This document shows, piece after piece, positions 1-12,480 of a stretch of 64,000 nucleotides of DNA. The translations under genes and the position numbers were made by a program. The notes beneath the pieces were generated by a model. It was given only the letters and a program-made list of their open reading frames with translations. It searched no databases and was not told where the DNA came from. How positions within the stretch are numbered: position 1 is the stretch's first letter; the number at the start of each line of letters is the position of its first letter. The stretch comes from Apodemus sylvaticus (Eukaryota > Chordata > Mammalia > Rodentia > Muridae): contig NC_067474.1 of the NCBI RefSeq assembly GCF_947179515.1, positions 97,117,324 through 97,181,323 of the forward strand, given 5' to 3'.

Positions 1-124
1 GCTAGTCTAACCTTTGGAAAAGTAGTTACCGTTGACATTCACTGAATGTTTTCTAACCTCCAGAAATTATAAGTGGAGTCCCATATCTTTCTGGTTTTAT
101 TTCCAGAAAGATAATTATAACAGT

Positions 125-300
125 TAATATTCATACAATGTTTACTATGTGGCAGGTACCATTTTTATACATAGTTTAGCTCTTTCAAGGCATGTAATAT
201 TCGCATCAAATAGGTCTCAATATTATCACCTTCATTTTAAAGGGAAACGCGGTACACAAAGTGAAGGGCTCACAAACAACCATGTGGAATAGCGGCTCCA
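125..300 (+). repeat. MIR SINE (ancient)
   Basis: The stretch TTACTATGTGGCAGGTACC, then a region ending CACCTTCATTTTAAAGGGAAAC, follows the forward MIR pattern (ACTATGTGCCAGGCAC ... CCCCATTTTACAGATGAGGAAAC) with heavy divergence. Confidence 0.65.
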
Positions 301-310
301 GCAACTCCGA

Positions 311-1879
311 AGCACACACACTGCCTTGACTTTCTTCATTTCTGTGCCTCAGCAAAATCCAGCACGTGGGCCACTGCCACCACTAATCTGCTGTTAATTT
401 ACCAACTAGTAAAGGGCTGAGTGCAAAGCAGGCACCAAATGCATTATGTTTATAAATGTATTTTTAATAGATTGTAAATGTCAACACTGAAAAGGAAATT
501 ATTTTCCTCTCCTAAACAAACATAGTTCATATGCAAAGAATCTATGCAAGTGCAGACATCTCTGTCCTAACTGAGAGAGAAGGTGAGAGTGGCACAGCAG
601 GGTCACTCACTCCGTGGGACCACTGTGAAAATCATGAACGATGATCTGCACTCCTAGACGGAGCACTTAATAAATATCAGTTACAAATACAGGTAAGATA
701 ACTAGCACTGTATGTGGTACATACTAGACACTAAAAATTATCTCTAATAATAGTCAACAATAATATAACATCAATATATGTCAGTGACAAGTTAGTATTT
801 CCTGACACCACCGGAGCATTTCAGATCCATAATTCCATTTTAATGTTTCTAAGAGAATGATTTTCCTCTGGTCCAAAGATAGTCTTCTAAGAGATTGCAT
901 CATAAGGGATATTTCTCGTTAAATCAAAATGACTAAATAATACTATGGCAGATTTAGCAGAATCATTTAGCTTATAAATAAACCAAATTGGTATCAGCAC
1001 AGTCCTTGCTGTTATATCCCACTGTGTCCCCCACAGTGTTGGCAAACATTTTTAAATTGTCTAATAGACTCAGCCCTAGAAACTCTAACTAAAACGTAGA
1101 AAGAAAAAGAAAAAAACCCAAATCACTTCCTCTATAGCAAGTGACACAAGAATGGATTATGGTCTGTATTTTAACAATTTAAATTTTGAGTTGGCGCTGA
1201 TGAAACAGACGGCAAAAACTGACTCCAAGACTCTTCACTCTCCAGTCATTCATTAAAACCAGCAAGAAGGATGATGAGACGTGAAATCTTTCTGGCTGCT
1301 GAACTCCGTGGCTGCAGATAATTTATGAGATCGGGTGACTGTAACTCCAATACTATCTTGCAGAACTGAGATCATGGGGATTAAGAGAAGACTCCTGCTA
1401 TGTTTCCAATTCCAATGAATAAACTCAGAGCAATCACCCTGCACAGTATTGAAACCTTCAGGTTCTGGGCCTCGCCGGTCAGAGGAGTCCTTCAGAGAAC
1501 AGTGAGGGAATCACTGATCCCCTCAGACAGCTGGAGTGGAAAGGCAGGCAAAGGTCCAGGAGCTCTGCTTGGCCAGACCATCAGTCCACTCAGGTGTCAC
1601 TAACACCGCGGCTCCGTTTGACTGGATCTTTTAGTCTTTGCAGGTACAAATGGCAATTTGCTGTACATTTTCAATTACACATATATTTTCTCCACCATGC
1701 CTAACAGCATGTAAAACAAAAAAGCATCGTTTTGAACATACAAAGGCACTTACCAGGGCTCAGTGGATCACGGCACTGTGCACTCTGAAAGGGCTGATAA
1801 TGGTATGTGGGGATGGGACAGGAAATGGAGAACTATGTTCTCCCCCTTAACTGCACAATGCAGCTTTATTGTTAAAGAA

Positions 1880-1880
<1 letters not shown>
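311..1880. other. Bnc2: Unique intronic sequence
   Basis: AT-rich, with no recognised repeat, exon or RNA gene. The 63-67-codon frames at 1253-1603 overlap each other on both strands and look like chance. Confidence 0.5.
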
Positions 1881-1965
<85 letters not shown>

Positions 1966-1984
1966 GGAGGAGAAGAGAGAGAGA
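1881..1984. repeat. (GA)n microsatellite
   Basis: Pure AG dinucleotides run from 1881 to 1960 (40 units), then imperfect purine sequence to 1984. The whole tract is purine on the plus strand, so it could form a triplex. Two apparent frames (Arg-Glu and Ser-Leu repeats) are artefacts of it. Confidence 0.97.
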
Positions 1985-4900
1985 ATATGAAAATTTTCAA
2001 TGACCTTGGGCCACTGACAATTACATTTGGCTGTTAGAACCGAGAGAGATGTATGCCCTGACGCATGCAGCTGACTGTATTTCATTTCCTTATATTCTCT
2101 TCCCCTCCCTCCAATCCCACCATCTCACAGCTCTCTAATTACACGTATCTGCATGGTTTCCGCAGATACAAGACTCCAGTACTATAAAGCTATGTGGTTT
2201 TGGCTTTGAGCAGCCAACCCAGTCCTTAAACAGATGCTAAGCAGGACTCCATCCAGGCTTCCTAAACTTTCAGTGAAACATATTTCATAACAATTAGCAA
2301 TGGTTTCATGGTGTATGCAGTATATGCCATGGAACAGGGAGCCATAAATCCCTGGAGATGAAAATACTCATTTCACACCCTGTAGCAGGTATAAGTAATC
2401 CCATTGCTATTACAAGATCAAGAATGTCAAACAGAATCTGTTTTAACCCAAATCCCAACCAACATAAGAACAGCCCACAAACAATTCCCAGAATTTAGTG
2501 AGCATCTTTGAGTGTCACTCTGCACAGATGCACAGACGGCTACATATGCCACTCCATACACAGCTGATACTTAATAAATCTTTCCCAATAAAGAATACGT
2601 AAAAAAAACCCTTAACTGGTACTCCTAGCTACCATCCAGCCAAATTCTTATATTTTGCCTGGCTCTCCCAGGAGAAGGTGGTTGTAATTGTCTTCATAAG
2701 ATAACAAATTCTTTCTCTGCCTTGGCGCTAGGTCCCAGTCACACTTAGGCATGTCTTATTAACTAACTCTTCTTCCTGTTAATTTCTGAACCAACTCTGC
2801 AATTTTACACCATAGGAAATTCAGCACAGTAGCTGGTACACGGATGTGACAGAATGTTTTTATTCCACCCCTGACAAAAAGCTCCCTGTTTTTGACACAC
2901 TGGAAAATGTACAGCCAGAGAGTGCTCGGGGCGAAGATGCCACCCCAGCCTTACATCTGTCTGCTTTCATTTGTCTACAACTGTGCTTATAGATAAAACA
3001 AGCTTTCCAGATGTCATCGCAAGCAGGGCTCATATGCTGACTTCACTGAGACACCATTGTTGGCTGCCAACATAACAGAGTTGTAAAACTAAAATATTTA
3101 AACTCTGAGCTACTCAACACAACTTTGAATGTCACACAGGATTCTATTTCACGATTAATTAATGTATACCCCAATAAAATAATCATGTGTTAAAAACAGA
3201 GTTGGCTGGTATGCAAGTGGATCTAATTTTCCTTTTTGCAACGATTCCAGATTCCGATGGCATACAGCATCAGCATGAAGAAATTTCTGAAAGAGAGTAC
3301 ACACTGCTAGGACTGTACAGCTTCTAATGTGCTTGGTTTCAGGCGCTAACGTGAATTGTTCAAGGACCTTCGTTGTTTAAATCAGATGCAACAATACCTA
3401 CAGTGAACAAAAGCAATATGCCAGACAGACTATGAAGACATTTCCACTGTCAGAGGGAAGGCCAATGACAAGTGTTGAGGGTGATTACTAAGAGGCATTG
3501 TTATACACGTCCATATGTGAAGCCTGGCTTCAGGCAACCTGGTATCTGGGAGCTTGAGTGTTTGTTTGAGAACACAATATCCCCGCGGTTATAATTATAG
3601 CCACTGTATCAGGGGCAGGGGAGAGGCGGCCTGCCAAGCTTTCATAATGTCCCCTAACAAAAAAAGAGTTCACTATTTCTGTGTTTTCTAGAAATTCTTC
3701 AAATGCTGTGCCTTCATACACACATACATACATGTGCATATGTGCACCAACACAAGACAGTGTTTCTGATTCCCGTCATCTATGAACCTATGTGATGATT
3801 TAGTTTACTCTGAGAGAATCCCAAGAAGCCCTTCTTTGGTCTAAGTCACCAGTCCTAATAATACCGGATACAACTGTTCGAAAGTAGAAAAAGAGGCTTA
3901 CCCATAGCTGAGCTACGAGACTTCAGCGAATCTCAAACTTACTTAAGCCTCCCTCCCCCCTGCCTTGGTAAATCTTTTACAGCCTAGGTTACATTTTTGT
4001 AAACTTGGGTCAAATATGTCTAGTAAGAATGTTACTCTGAAACTAAGTTGGTGGTTTATTTTTCTTTATCAGAAGCAAAGAAAAATCCGTCTTCAATTTC
4101 TCCTTAATTTGATCAAGAGGCCATATCTGTATTAATCTAGTCCATATATCATAAAGGGTCTGTCAGGGCTAGTCCTACACCCACTGGGCTTACTACATAC
4201 TGCTGGAGTTTACAATAACAACAGAACCCTAACTAAACCAAGCCAAAGTAAAAACCATGTATCATGAAGCCAATATCTTCTCCCCACCTATCACACCATT
4301 CCCAAGACACACAAAAAGAAAATACTGGCTTCTGAGTTTGCTGAGGAGGCACTGTAACAGCAGGGAGAGGCACCCGCTCTCTGCTTTCCCACCTTCCTCC
4401 ATGTTCCCTTCTTATCCTCCATCTTCTCCTGATCTTATCTTGTTCAAACGTTCTGAAAATATATCACCCTAAAGCACTCAAGATTCCCTGAAGACCTCAG
4501 CAACTTTCCTGCAAGGTGCATCCCTGCTCTTTGCTGGGAGGCTAATGTCTTTTAGGAACGGCTTCTCTAATGTTAGGAAGTCAGGGATCTCAAATCAACC
4601 AGCCACAGTGAGCCATCTACTTCAGGTCATCCTGGTCTCTTCCACTCTCATTTGGCAAGCAGGGAGAAGGCGAGGAGGAAGACCTGACTGTTAAATCCCA
4701 GCCATTTCTATGTGGTGATTGCAATTATACTTCTGGAGGTAGGAACCATGGGGCCATTCCTGGTCCAGAGGCATCAGTGCTCCTATTTCCTTGAAGCTGG
4801 ACTAAATGCTCAGGCTTGCAAAGGGAGAATGTTTCCAGCCTGCACTTTATCTGAACCTCCCTACATCAACAACTCACAGCCATGGAAAGACACCTCTGTG

Positions 4901-6300
4901 AAATCATTTTGAATGATACTCATTTAAACTTATTTGAATGATCAATTCTTTGGCACAGTTCATTCCTATAAACATTTATTTTAAAACTGAATTACCCTTT
5001 ACTCCCTGTTCTTTAAAGTTCTCTGAAGTTTCTATGGGGTGGAGGAGATGCCAACTACCAATGTAGGAAATTCACATGCTGTTAAGTCCAGTGGGGGAAT
5101 CCAGAAGTGACATCTGCGTCCTGTTTTGAAGACTAGAAAAGAAAGCAGTGATCTGGTTGCCTGCCTAAGGGCAAGGAGCTGTGCCAGGGGCTGAGCCAGA
5201 TCGCCTGAAGATCACTGGACGCTCAGCATGTGTCACACGTCCTCCCCCAGACAAACGGGTAGGAGACCCAAGTTCAGTAGTGGCCTTATTTGCTGGGGTA
5301 CAGCAAAACCTCATAGGAGGACAGTGCTACTCTCTGGTCTACATGTGAATACAATTGCATTAAAAATAACCCATTTAACGACTCAGAATTCTGATGTATG
5401 TTTTATAAAAATGCATGAGAGTACTGAAAGCCACGGAGAGCTATAACTTTGAGCTGCCTCATTTGTTTCTCTTTTATTACAGTCCTGCACGGTGGGCACG
5501 GCTCTTCATTGAAAAGAGAACATTAAATCTTTATTCTAAACTGTTTTAGCAGAACGATATTAATAGTTGAATATTATTTTGTCTGACTGGTAAAATACCA
5601 CTCAAATAAGACCAAAGAGAGCACTGAACCCCAACAATTCCCAGGAGAAGAAAATGAGAGGCTGTTTTCAGAAACCTTAACTTTGGTCAATCCAAAGGTT
5701 TTGGTGGCATCTCTGTGGCTACACAAGACTAGAAGCTGATTTCCTAAGGTGAAGGTGGATCTCCAAAAAATATACATTTTTTCTCATCCATTAATAGAGA
5801 AAATTACTATGTAAAATATCTGTCTGTTCTGTGCATATTTAGTCTTTCATAATACAGAGGCATGAAGAAACCACCTTCCTCTCATGCACATGTCATCTCC
5901 AATGGAGAAACAGGACAGAATTTGCATTTAAAATAAAGGGCTCAGTGCCAAAACAGTCACCAGTTCAATTAGGCAAAACTACTGGACTCCTATTTATTAT
6001 CTTCCCTTTGCATCCGTTTGTTTTTCCTTTGTGCTACAAACCACCTATCCTACATGATATCCTACAGGAAAACACCATCTTGCCTTTTCTTATATTAAGT
6101 GTGTACCATTTTAATAAGGATAGCTCAAAAATCACAGCAATGGTTATTTCCAATTTTGGTCAAATTCACAAGAGATTTTTCTTACCAACCTAACATATTT
6201 CAGTGTCACCAAAAATATGAATTAGGTAGCCTGCTCTCTACTTTAGATATCTATCTCTCTTTAAATAATCAATGGCAATAGTACTGAAGGTAGGGCTAGT
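1985..6300. other. Bnc2: Unique intronic sequence
   Basis: No coding or RNA feature recognised. AACAACAGAACCCTAACTAA near 4217-4236 resembles the 3' end of a rodent MaLR LTR, but too little surrounds it to call. A short TACATACATA-type run lies near 3718-3732. Confidence 0.45.
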
Positions 6301-6620
6301 GGGAGATAACATGAGATAACATGAGGCACCATGAGGTACCATGAGGTATCATGAGAGAACATGAGATAACATGAGGTAACATGAGATAACATGAGTTACC
6401 ATGAGGTATCATGAGAGAACATGAAATAACATGAGGTACCATGAGGTATCATGAGAGAACATGAGGTAACATGAGGTATCATGAAATAAGATGAGGTAAC
6501 ATGAGATAACATTAGAGAACATGGGATAACATTAGAGAACATGAGAAAACATGTGGTAACATGAGATAACATAAGGTAACATGAGAGAACATGAGATAAT
6601 ATGAGGTAACATGAGAGAAC
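6301..6620. repeat. 10-bp-unit minisatellite
   Basis: Thirty-one consecutive 10-bp units of consensus ATGAGRTAAC run from 6311 to 6620 without one insertion or deletion, preceded by a partial unit. Variants include ATGAGGTACC, ATGAGGTATC, ATGAGAGAAC and ATTAGAGAAC. The triplet GGTACC-GGTATC-GAGAAC type recurs at units 3-5 and 13-15 (units 9-11 with one change), suggesting block duplication. Several units contain AGATAA. Confidence 0.97.
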
Positions 6621-7950
6621 ATGGGCAAAACATTTAAAACCAACTGAAAAAATAATGCAGAAACTAGTGTGAGCTTACATGAATAAGGCAGAAACTGAGG
6701 AAATCACACTTTGTCTATATAGCAGCTACTGACTCAAATGCTTTGTGGGTAAAATCTGTTTTCTAATTTGCAACTAAACAAATATTTTCCATACTATACT
6801 GAGTATATGCGTCTGTAAGAAATGCTGAATGCAAAGCGTTTGTATAATATTTGAATCCCAATATTTTTCATTCAGCTATACTTAATCACTAGCCAATCAA
6901 AGAGTGAAAATTAAAGTTTAAACTAGATAAAAATCAAAATATTAAAAGACAAAGCAAAACAAAACGCCTATTCCTCCCCCCTAAACCAACAAAAATAATT
7001 AAAAGTAATGGTATAAACAGGGATAAGGTCTTCTTATAGCATGAAAACAAAATACTATTTATAGGTCTATCAGAATCACAAATAGAATATTTTAGAAATT
7101 ATAAAATAATCATGTTTACACATTACTATTAACTTTGTTTTCCACAGTAACTTAATAAAAAGCCATTTGGTATAAAACTTTATATTAAAATTATAAATTT
7201 CAAGGTTAAAAAAAGCCTTCTAAGCCAGCATTGGAAATCACAAATGCATGATTCACAGAAGTAATTAAGTTTTCAAGAAACAACAAAGGTAACAACAAGT
7301 AACAAAGGTAAATAGATTTAATTTTAATGACACAGTTCATTTAACAAAAGCAGTAGTGTTACCAAAGTTTTAGACGATACAGCATTTTGTACCACTGGAC
7401 GGTTTTTCTACTGTAAGTCTTTTAAAGCTCTTCCTCTGTGGTATTGCTTTCCTCATTACAGCAGATCTGAAATGTGGTTCTGCAGCTAAGGAAATCAGTG
7501 TTTAGCCTAATTTAAGCTTAAATAGACCTGTAGCTAGTGATCATTGTGTTAGATAAACAGGGCTCTTTTAATAACACTAATTTACTTTGAAAAGATAATA
7601 GTTTTAAGATACAGCAAAATTTTAGGATTTTGGAAATCACTCACCCACTCATTACTGGTCTGAGGACAGGAGCACCATGTTGTAGTGGTGTCCATGCGAA
7701 TCCAATCTATGTTTTACACCCGATTCTGACAGTTTTAATTTTCCTTATACATGAATGTTACACACACACACATAGAGTGTATACATTCATGCCATAACAT
7801 AGCAAGTTAAAGCTAAATCCTATCATTTATCTTTGAAGGCTGTTGTTTCCTATCTCTCTTCTTCAAAGACAAACTCACAGTGAGCCTGAGAAACCTTTAC
7901 AAGGACTCATTCTCGAGTGATCTGAGTGTTAAGAAGGATACACCACTATA
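6621..7950. other. Bnc2: AT-rich unique intronic sequence
   Basis: Strongly AT-rich, no recognised feature. A short (CA)n run lies near 7762-7770. Confidence 0.45.
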
Positions 7951-8408
7951 CTTGCAGACAGGAGCCTAGTAGAACTGTCTGTCCTCTGAGAGGCTCTTCC
8001 CAGCAGCTGAGCAAAACAGATACAGAGACCCACAGCCAAACAATAGTGGGAGGTGGGGGACACTTATGGAAGAGGTAGAGAGAGGACAGGAACCCCTCAG
8101 GAAGATCAATGGTGTCAACTAACTTGGACCCCTGGGAGCTCTCAGAAAGTGAGCCACCAACCGAAAAGCATATACTATACTGGCTGGACCCAAGTGCCTT
8201 GCACATGTAGCAGAGGACTGCCTTGTCCTGCCTCCACTGGACAGCATGTGCCTAATCCTGCAGAGGCCTGAGGTGCCAGAGTCAGGGGATATTCAGGGGA
8301 GTCCCACCCTCTCAAAGATGAAGGGGAAGGGGATGGGGGAGGACTCTGCAAGGTAGGGATGGGAAAGGGAGCAGCATGTGGGATGTAAATTAAAAAACTT
8401 TAAAAAAA
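7951..8408 (+). mobile_element. L1 (Lx-type) 3' UTR, 5'-truncated
   Basis: TGCAGACAGGAGCCTAG, AGAGGCTCTTCCCAGCAGC, CCTGGGAGCTCTCAGA, a pyrimidine-poor AAGGGGAAGGGGATGGGG block and GGGATGTAAATTAAAAAAC match the 3' UTR of old rodent L1 as I know it. The copy at 17811-18540 shares the same ordered blocks, which supports the call internally. ORF1 and ORF2 are absent. Confidence 0.85.
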
Positions 8409-8410
8409 GG

Positions 8411-9199
8411 AGCCCCAATTTCTTCTAGCCTTCTAAGCAGTCAGACACAAAGGCTGAAGAGGCAGAGACGCTCAGAACTCTCAAGTTCTTCCACTAATGA
8501 CTCATGTGAATGCAGCCCAAGTTTCTACTTCCCTAATGCTTATGTTATGAACACAACACTACTGTTTCTCTTTTGTCTGAAGGAAAAAATGTTTTGCAAG
8601 AGAAACAGCATGTATATCATTTCTTCCAATAATGCACTAAACCATATCCAACTTAGTGTCTAACTCAAATATAATACCTCCAAGTAAGAAGCTCTTGCTT
8701 GAGAAAGCAGAATATCACTTTCATCCAAAGTTTCAACTAAATATACTACAGACCTTTTACCAGTACAGATTTATATCACTTTTATATCAGATTTGAAGGG
8801 AAAGAGTGGGGAGGGAAGTTATAATTCGATTCAACTAAACACCCAGAGGTCAAGGAACATGACCTATCTATTTTATGTCTCCTCAATTCAGCAAGGTTAT
8901 GCTAGACTAGAAATGGCCTATTTTACCAAGAGGAAGACATAAAGAAACAGACATGTCACAATCCTAACAACTGGTTATGTCTAAATTCTAAGTTACATTA
9001 CAGTGCTCAAAGGCAAAAGTCTCTCAACACACCCATTGTGGTTTATGTAGAAGTCAGCTCAGAACTACATTGAGTACAACCATCTCTACTTAGGGCTGGT
9101 GGCTAGTCTCAAAGGTCTGGAGAACAACCACAAGACTTATATTTTCACTTCACACATATACATTGTGTGGGGGGGGAAGGGCAAAGAACAACTTGTATT
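8411..9199. other. Bnc2: Unique intronic sequence
   Basis: No recognised feature apart from a G run near 9168-9178 just before a SINE. Confidence 0.4.
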
Positions 9200-9296
9200 A
9201 GTCTGTTCTCTCTCCAATATGTGGGTCTCAGGGATTAAACTCAAGTCACCAGACTTAGCAACAAGAATTTTACCAGCTAAGCTATCTTGCCAGCCT
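9200..9296 (-). mobile_element. B3-like tRNA-derived SINE, reverse
   Basis: TCTCAGGGATTAAACTCAAG ... GCTAAGCTATCTTGCCAGCC is the reverse complement of the SINE head GGCTGGCAAGATAGCT(CAG). The internal Pol III box region is recognisable. It ends cleanly at 9296. Confidence 0.7.
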
Positions 9297-9710
9297 ACAG
9301 TCTTACTTATTTTAAATATAAAATGCTTAAAATGTGAGAGTTGTTTGTTTTGGTAAGGATTTAAGCTGATGATATGGATAACTATTGGGTCAGGTTGCAA
9401 AAAAATAGGAGGTGATTTCCCAGTCCAAAGGGTGTTCTCAAAACAACAAAGCTCATTCTGAGAGTTACTTTAATGATCTGGAAAGTGGGAAAGGGGATCC
9501 TGTTGATATGTGCAGGTCACTGAGAAGGCACATAATGCATCATCTTATCCTTTAGGAATATATATCACATATCCAGTAACTAGCAGAACTCCCACCCTTT
9601 GGGGAGTGGCAAAGTGCATTCAATTTTATTTCTCCAACTGTCCAGAATGTCTTCTCAATTAATGATTGGCAGTTAGCATCATTACAAATCATTCATAGTA
9701 AACTGTGGTT

Positions 9711-9938
9711 AAGTCTCCACAGCTGGGCTGGAGAGATGGCTCAGTGGTTAAGAGCACTGACTGCTCTTCGGAAGGTCCTGAGTCCAAATCCCAGCAACCA
9801 CATGGTGGTTCACAAACATCCGTAATATTTGATACCCATTTATTGAGTGTCAGAAGACAGCTACAGTGTACTCACATATAATAAATGAATGAATGAATGA
9901 ATGAATGAATGAATCTTTTAAAAAAAGTCTCCACGGCT
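9711..9938 (+). mobile_element. B2 SINE with target-site duplication
   Basis: The body 9725-9924 begins GGGCTGGAGAGATGGCTCAG (A-box region), has GAGTCCAAATCCCAGCAACC (B-box region), and continues CAGAAGACAGCTACAGTGTA to an AATAAA-containing tail expanded to (ATGA)n at 9885-9914. Flanking AAGTCTCCACAGCT (9711-9724) and AAGTCTCCACGGCT (9925-9938) are a 14-bp target-site duplication with one mismatch. Confidence 0.97.
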
Positions 9939-10460
9939 AACCAGAAACAGTGAGTGTGTAGTCAACTGAATATGGAGGCAATGCTTTTTTTTTTCCAGAG
10001 GCATCACTAAGAAGACAATCTTTATTGTGATTGTGAATAGCATACAGAACATTACAGTGCTATTATGAAAATGAACACTGGTGGTCATCTACACTGTGGC
10101 GCTGAGACAGATTTACAGCTCCTTGATTTTATATGATTACACTTCCATTCAAAAACTTTGTAATAGAAATTGTGAATGACTGAATAAGCCAGTTTTTTTT
10201 TCTAAGACCTCTTTGGAAAGAACTCAGAATGTTTCAGAGGAAGCATCCATTGAGGGTAACTGCAGCCTCTAGTCTGATTCTTAGAGAAGATTCACAGACT
10301 GGGGACTTGCACACCCTACTTCTGGACAAGCCATCCCGGGGGACTTTGGAGTTAGAGTGATTCAGATCTGTTCAACACTTGGAGTTAGAGGTCATAAACT
10401 TAGAATATCTCTTTAAAGTGAAATACTAAATGTGTTTAAAATGTTTAGAAGAAAAGGAGC
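9939..10460. other. Bnc2: Unique intronic sequence
   Basis: No recognised feature. Confidence 0.4.
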
Positions 10461-10575
10461 TTGGTGTGGTGGATTACACATTTGATCTTAGCCCTTTAGA
10501 GGCAGAGCTAAGCCAGCTTGGGCTACCTGATCTACAGAAGTTTTCAGGCCATTTAGGACTACATAGTAAACATTT
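10461..10575 (+). mobile_element. Degenerate B1-family SINE
   Basis: TTGGTGTGGTGGATTACACA, then CTTAGCCCTTTAGAGGCAGAG and GCTTGGGCTAC...GGACTACATAGT, follows the B1/7SL-derived order with many substitutions. Confidence 0.75.
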
Positions 10576-10599
10576 GTTTCTACTTTGCAAACAAATAAA

Positions 10600-11099
10600 A
10601 TAAATTTTCTGATTATACATTAGGATGTATAAAAAGAAAGAAATGGCTTGGTCATTTGATATTTTTCTAACCATCCTTTACACGTAAACACTTGGAATGG
10701 AACCCTTAACTACAGCTCTGAATTAAGATCCCTCCCTCCCTCCCTTCTTCAGCTAATAACCACATAGGAGACTTTACTAGAAAAGGAACTGAAAAGGCAA
10801 AGCCAGGAAGCCCCCACCTCAGCTTCTCTGTTTTAATGTCCTGGGCAATAGACAGGCTCAAGACATGGACAGTGGTAAACAGCACTGGCCCTCTCTGTAG
10901 AAGATGCTCACAAGACCTTCTGCTCAGCTGACCCCTGAGTGAGTGAGGAGAAGCATGTGACAACACTCTACTCGGCAGCACAGTGGCAAAGTGAAAGGCA
11001 CAGAGATGTGAGGGGCCGTGGTGTGTTTGGAGTGAGGAGATAGACGGATGAGCCAGGAAGTCTGATGAGTCAGAAGAACGAAGGGCTGTCAGGAGCCAC
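10600..11099. other. Bnc2: Unique intronic sequence
   Basis: Includes a CCCTCCCTCCCTCCC run at 10730-10744, written GGGAGGGAGGGAGGG on the minus (transcribed) strand, which fits a G-quadruplex pattern. No coding feature. Confidence 0.45.
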
Positions 11100-11755
11100 C
11101 TTCATTCAGCTCTCCATTCAACTACTACTAATCGACCATATGCCTTGTGTTTTGTTCTGCTCACTGGGGATACAAGAGTGAATGAAACAGGAAAAAGGAA
11201 AAACAGTCCCTTCCATGATGAAGAGAAATCCTAGTGGAAACATTAAATGAAACAAACACACACACGACATATAACATGGACTGCTGTGCTGTTCATGCTG
11301 AGAATGAGGTGAAGGATTTGAAATGTCAGAGGGAAAGAGAGGCTGAAGCACCAGAGAAAGCAGCCAGAAATGTATTCAGTCCCAAGAAGACTTCAGAGTC
11401 ACAGTCTGGTGCCCAGGGAAAGCATCTCAGGGAGATGGAGTAACAGTGCAGTGTGACTGCGGTTGGAGAAGGAAGAGAGTGTGATCAGAGGTGGGGAGAG
11501 ACATCACGAGGGGATGGGGAGGGAAATCCTTAGGGGACTTGAGCTGTTATGCAGAGGGAGCTTTTCCAATTTGGGGCAAATTTTTGGCAGACCATATGGA
11601 AGGGGTAAGGGCCATCCCTCAACTCAGGAAAAGGCCACTGAACTCTCAGAAGTATGGGAAGCAAAGGTAAGCAGGGGTAAGGAGAGGCTGGAAGGCAAGC
11701 AATTTTACAGGCTGACAAGCAGAGTAGTGATGTGACCATCACTAGTGTCTCTGTC
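11100..11755 (-). mobile_element. L2 LINE relic (ancient)
   Basis: CATATGCCTTGTGTTTTG then CACTGGGGATACAAGAGTGA and CAGTCCCTTCCATGATGAAG follow the reverse complement of the L2 3' end (CTATGTGCCAGGCACTG...CTGGGGATACAGCAGTGAAC). CCAGGGAAAGCATCTCAGGG near 11413 fits the adjacent part. Very diverged, with the right boundary uncertain. Confidence 0.5.
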
Positions 11756-11760
11756 CCATG

Positions 11761-12360
11761 TAAGGTGGTGACAGGCTGTGAGTACTGCCAGACACTTAGG
11801 ACAACCGGAGGGTTATCCTACTGTACACTCCTGTTCTAACACGGTAGCTGGGAGAAAATTAGACTAAGTGTCCCCAAATATGGCTTATATTCAAGACAAG
11901 GAGAAATTTCTTTTTCTGCTGCACATGTGTGGGGAGGGCATTCCTACTGCAGAGGTCATGCCATCCACTGTTAGGATTGGGGACAGGAAGGCCAGGAGAC
12001 TACTGTGGGCTTAATAAGACCATGCACTCAAAACCTTCGGCATATTGGCATGAATATTAATCTGACCAACAAAAGGGTTCCTAGGACCCCCATTAATAGA
12101 GCATGTGTCTTGCCTAGAGATTTTAGATCATGCCAAAGCAGCAAGTGGGACTGAATTTCACACAGGCCTGGCTCACGGGAGCCAATGTGTTCTGGATTGA
12201 CTCCATTTATCCGCTAAGTGCAGTTTTTCACATTTCTATCAAGGTTTAATGCAGGCTAGCCAGAGCATACTAGATGGGGCCTGGATAGCTGAACCCTGGC
12301 TCCCAGAAGACAGAAGGGTGTTAGCCATCAGGTCAGTTCAATTTATCAAAAGGCAGTCAC
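11761..12360. other. Bnc2: Unique intronic sequence
   Basis: No recognised feature. Confidence 0.4.
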
Positions 12361-12480
12361 TGTAGATAGTTGGTTAAATGCCTACCTAGCATATACATGG
12401 CTCTAGGTTCAAGCCCTTCTATCCTATAAACTAGGTATAACAGTAGTTTGAGCCACACAGTATCCTGTCTTTAAAAATAC
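12361..12480 (+). mobile_element. ID/B4-type SINE fragment
   Basis: GGTTAAATGCCTACCTAGCA followed by GGCTCTAGGTTCAAGCCC resembles the tRNA-derived head of ID/B4 elements, with an A-rich end. Diverged. Confidence 0.45.

Noticed and set aside
1763..2085. Arg-Glu and Ser-Leu repeat frames on both strands
   Set aside because: Pure products of the (GA)n microsatellite.
6301..6620. CRISPR-like regularly spaced repeat
   Set aside because: Units are contiguous 10-mers with no spacers, in a mammalian intron; it is a minisatellite.
7946..8271. 86- and 72-codon frames on opposite strands
   Set aside because: Both lie in the L1 3' UTR fragment.
9725..9800. tRNA-like A and B boxes
   Set aside because: They belong to the B2 SINE head, not a functional tRNA gene; no cloverleaf completion.
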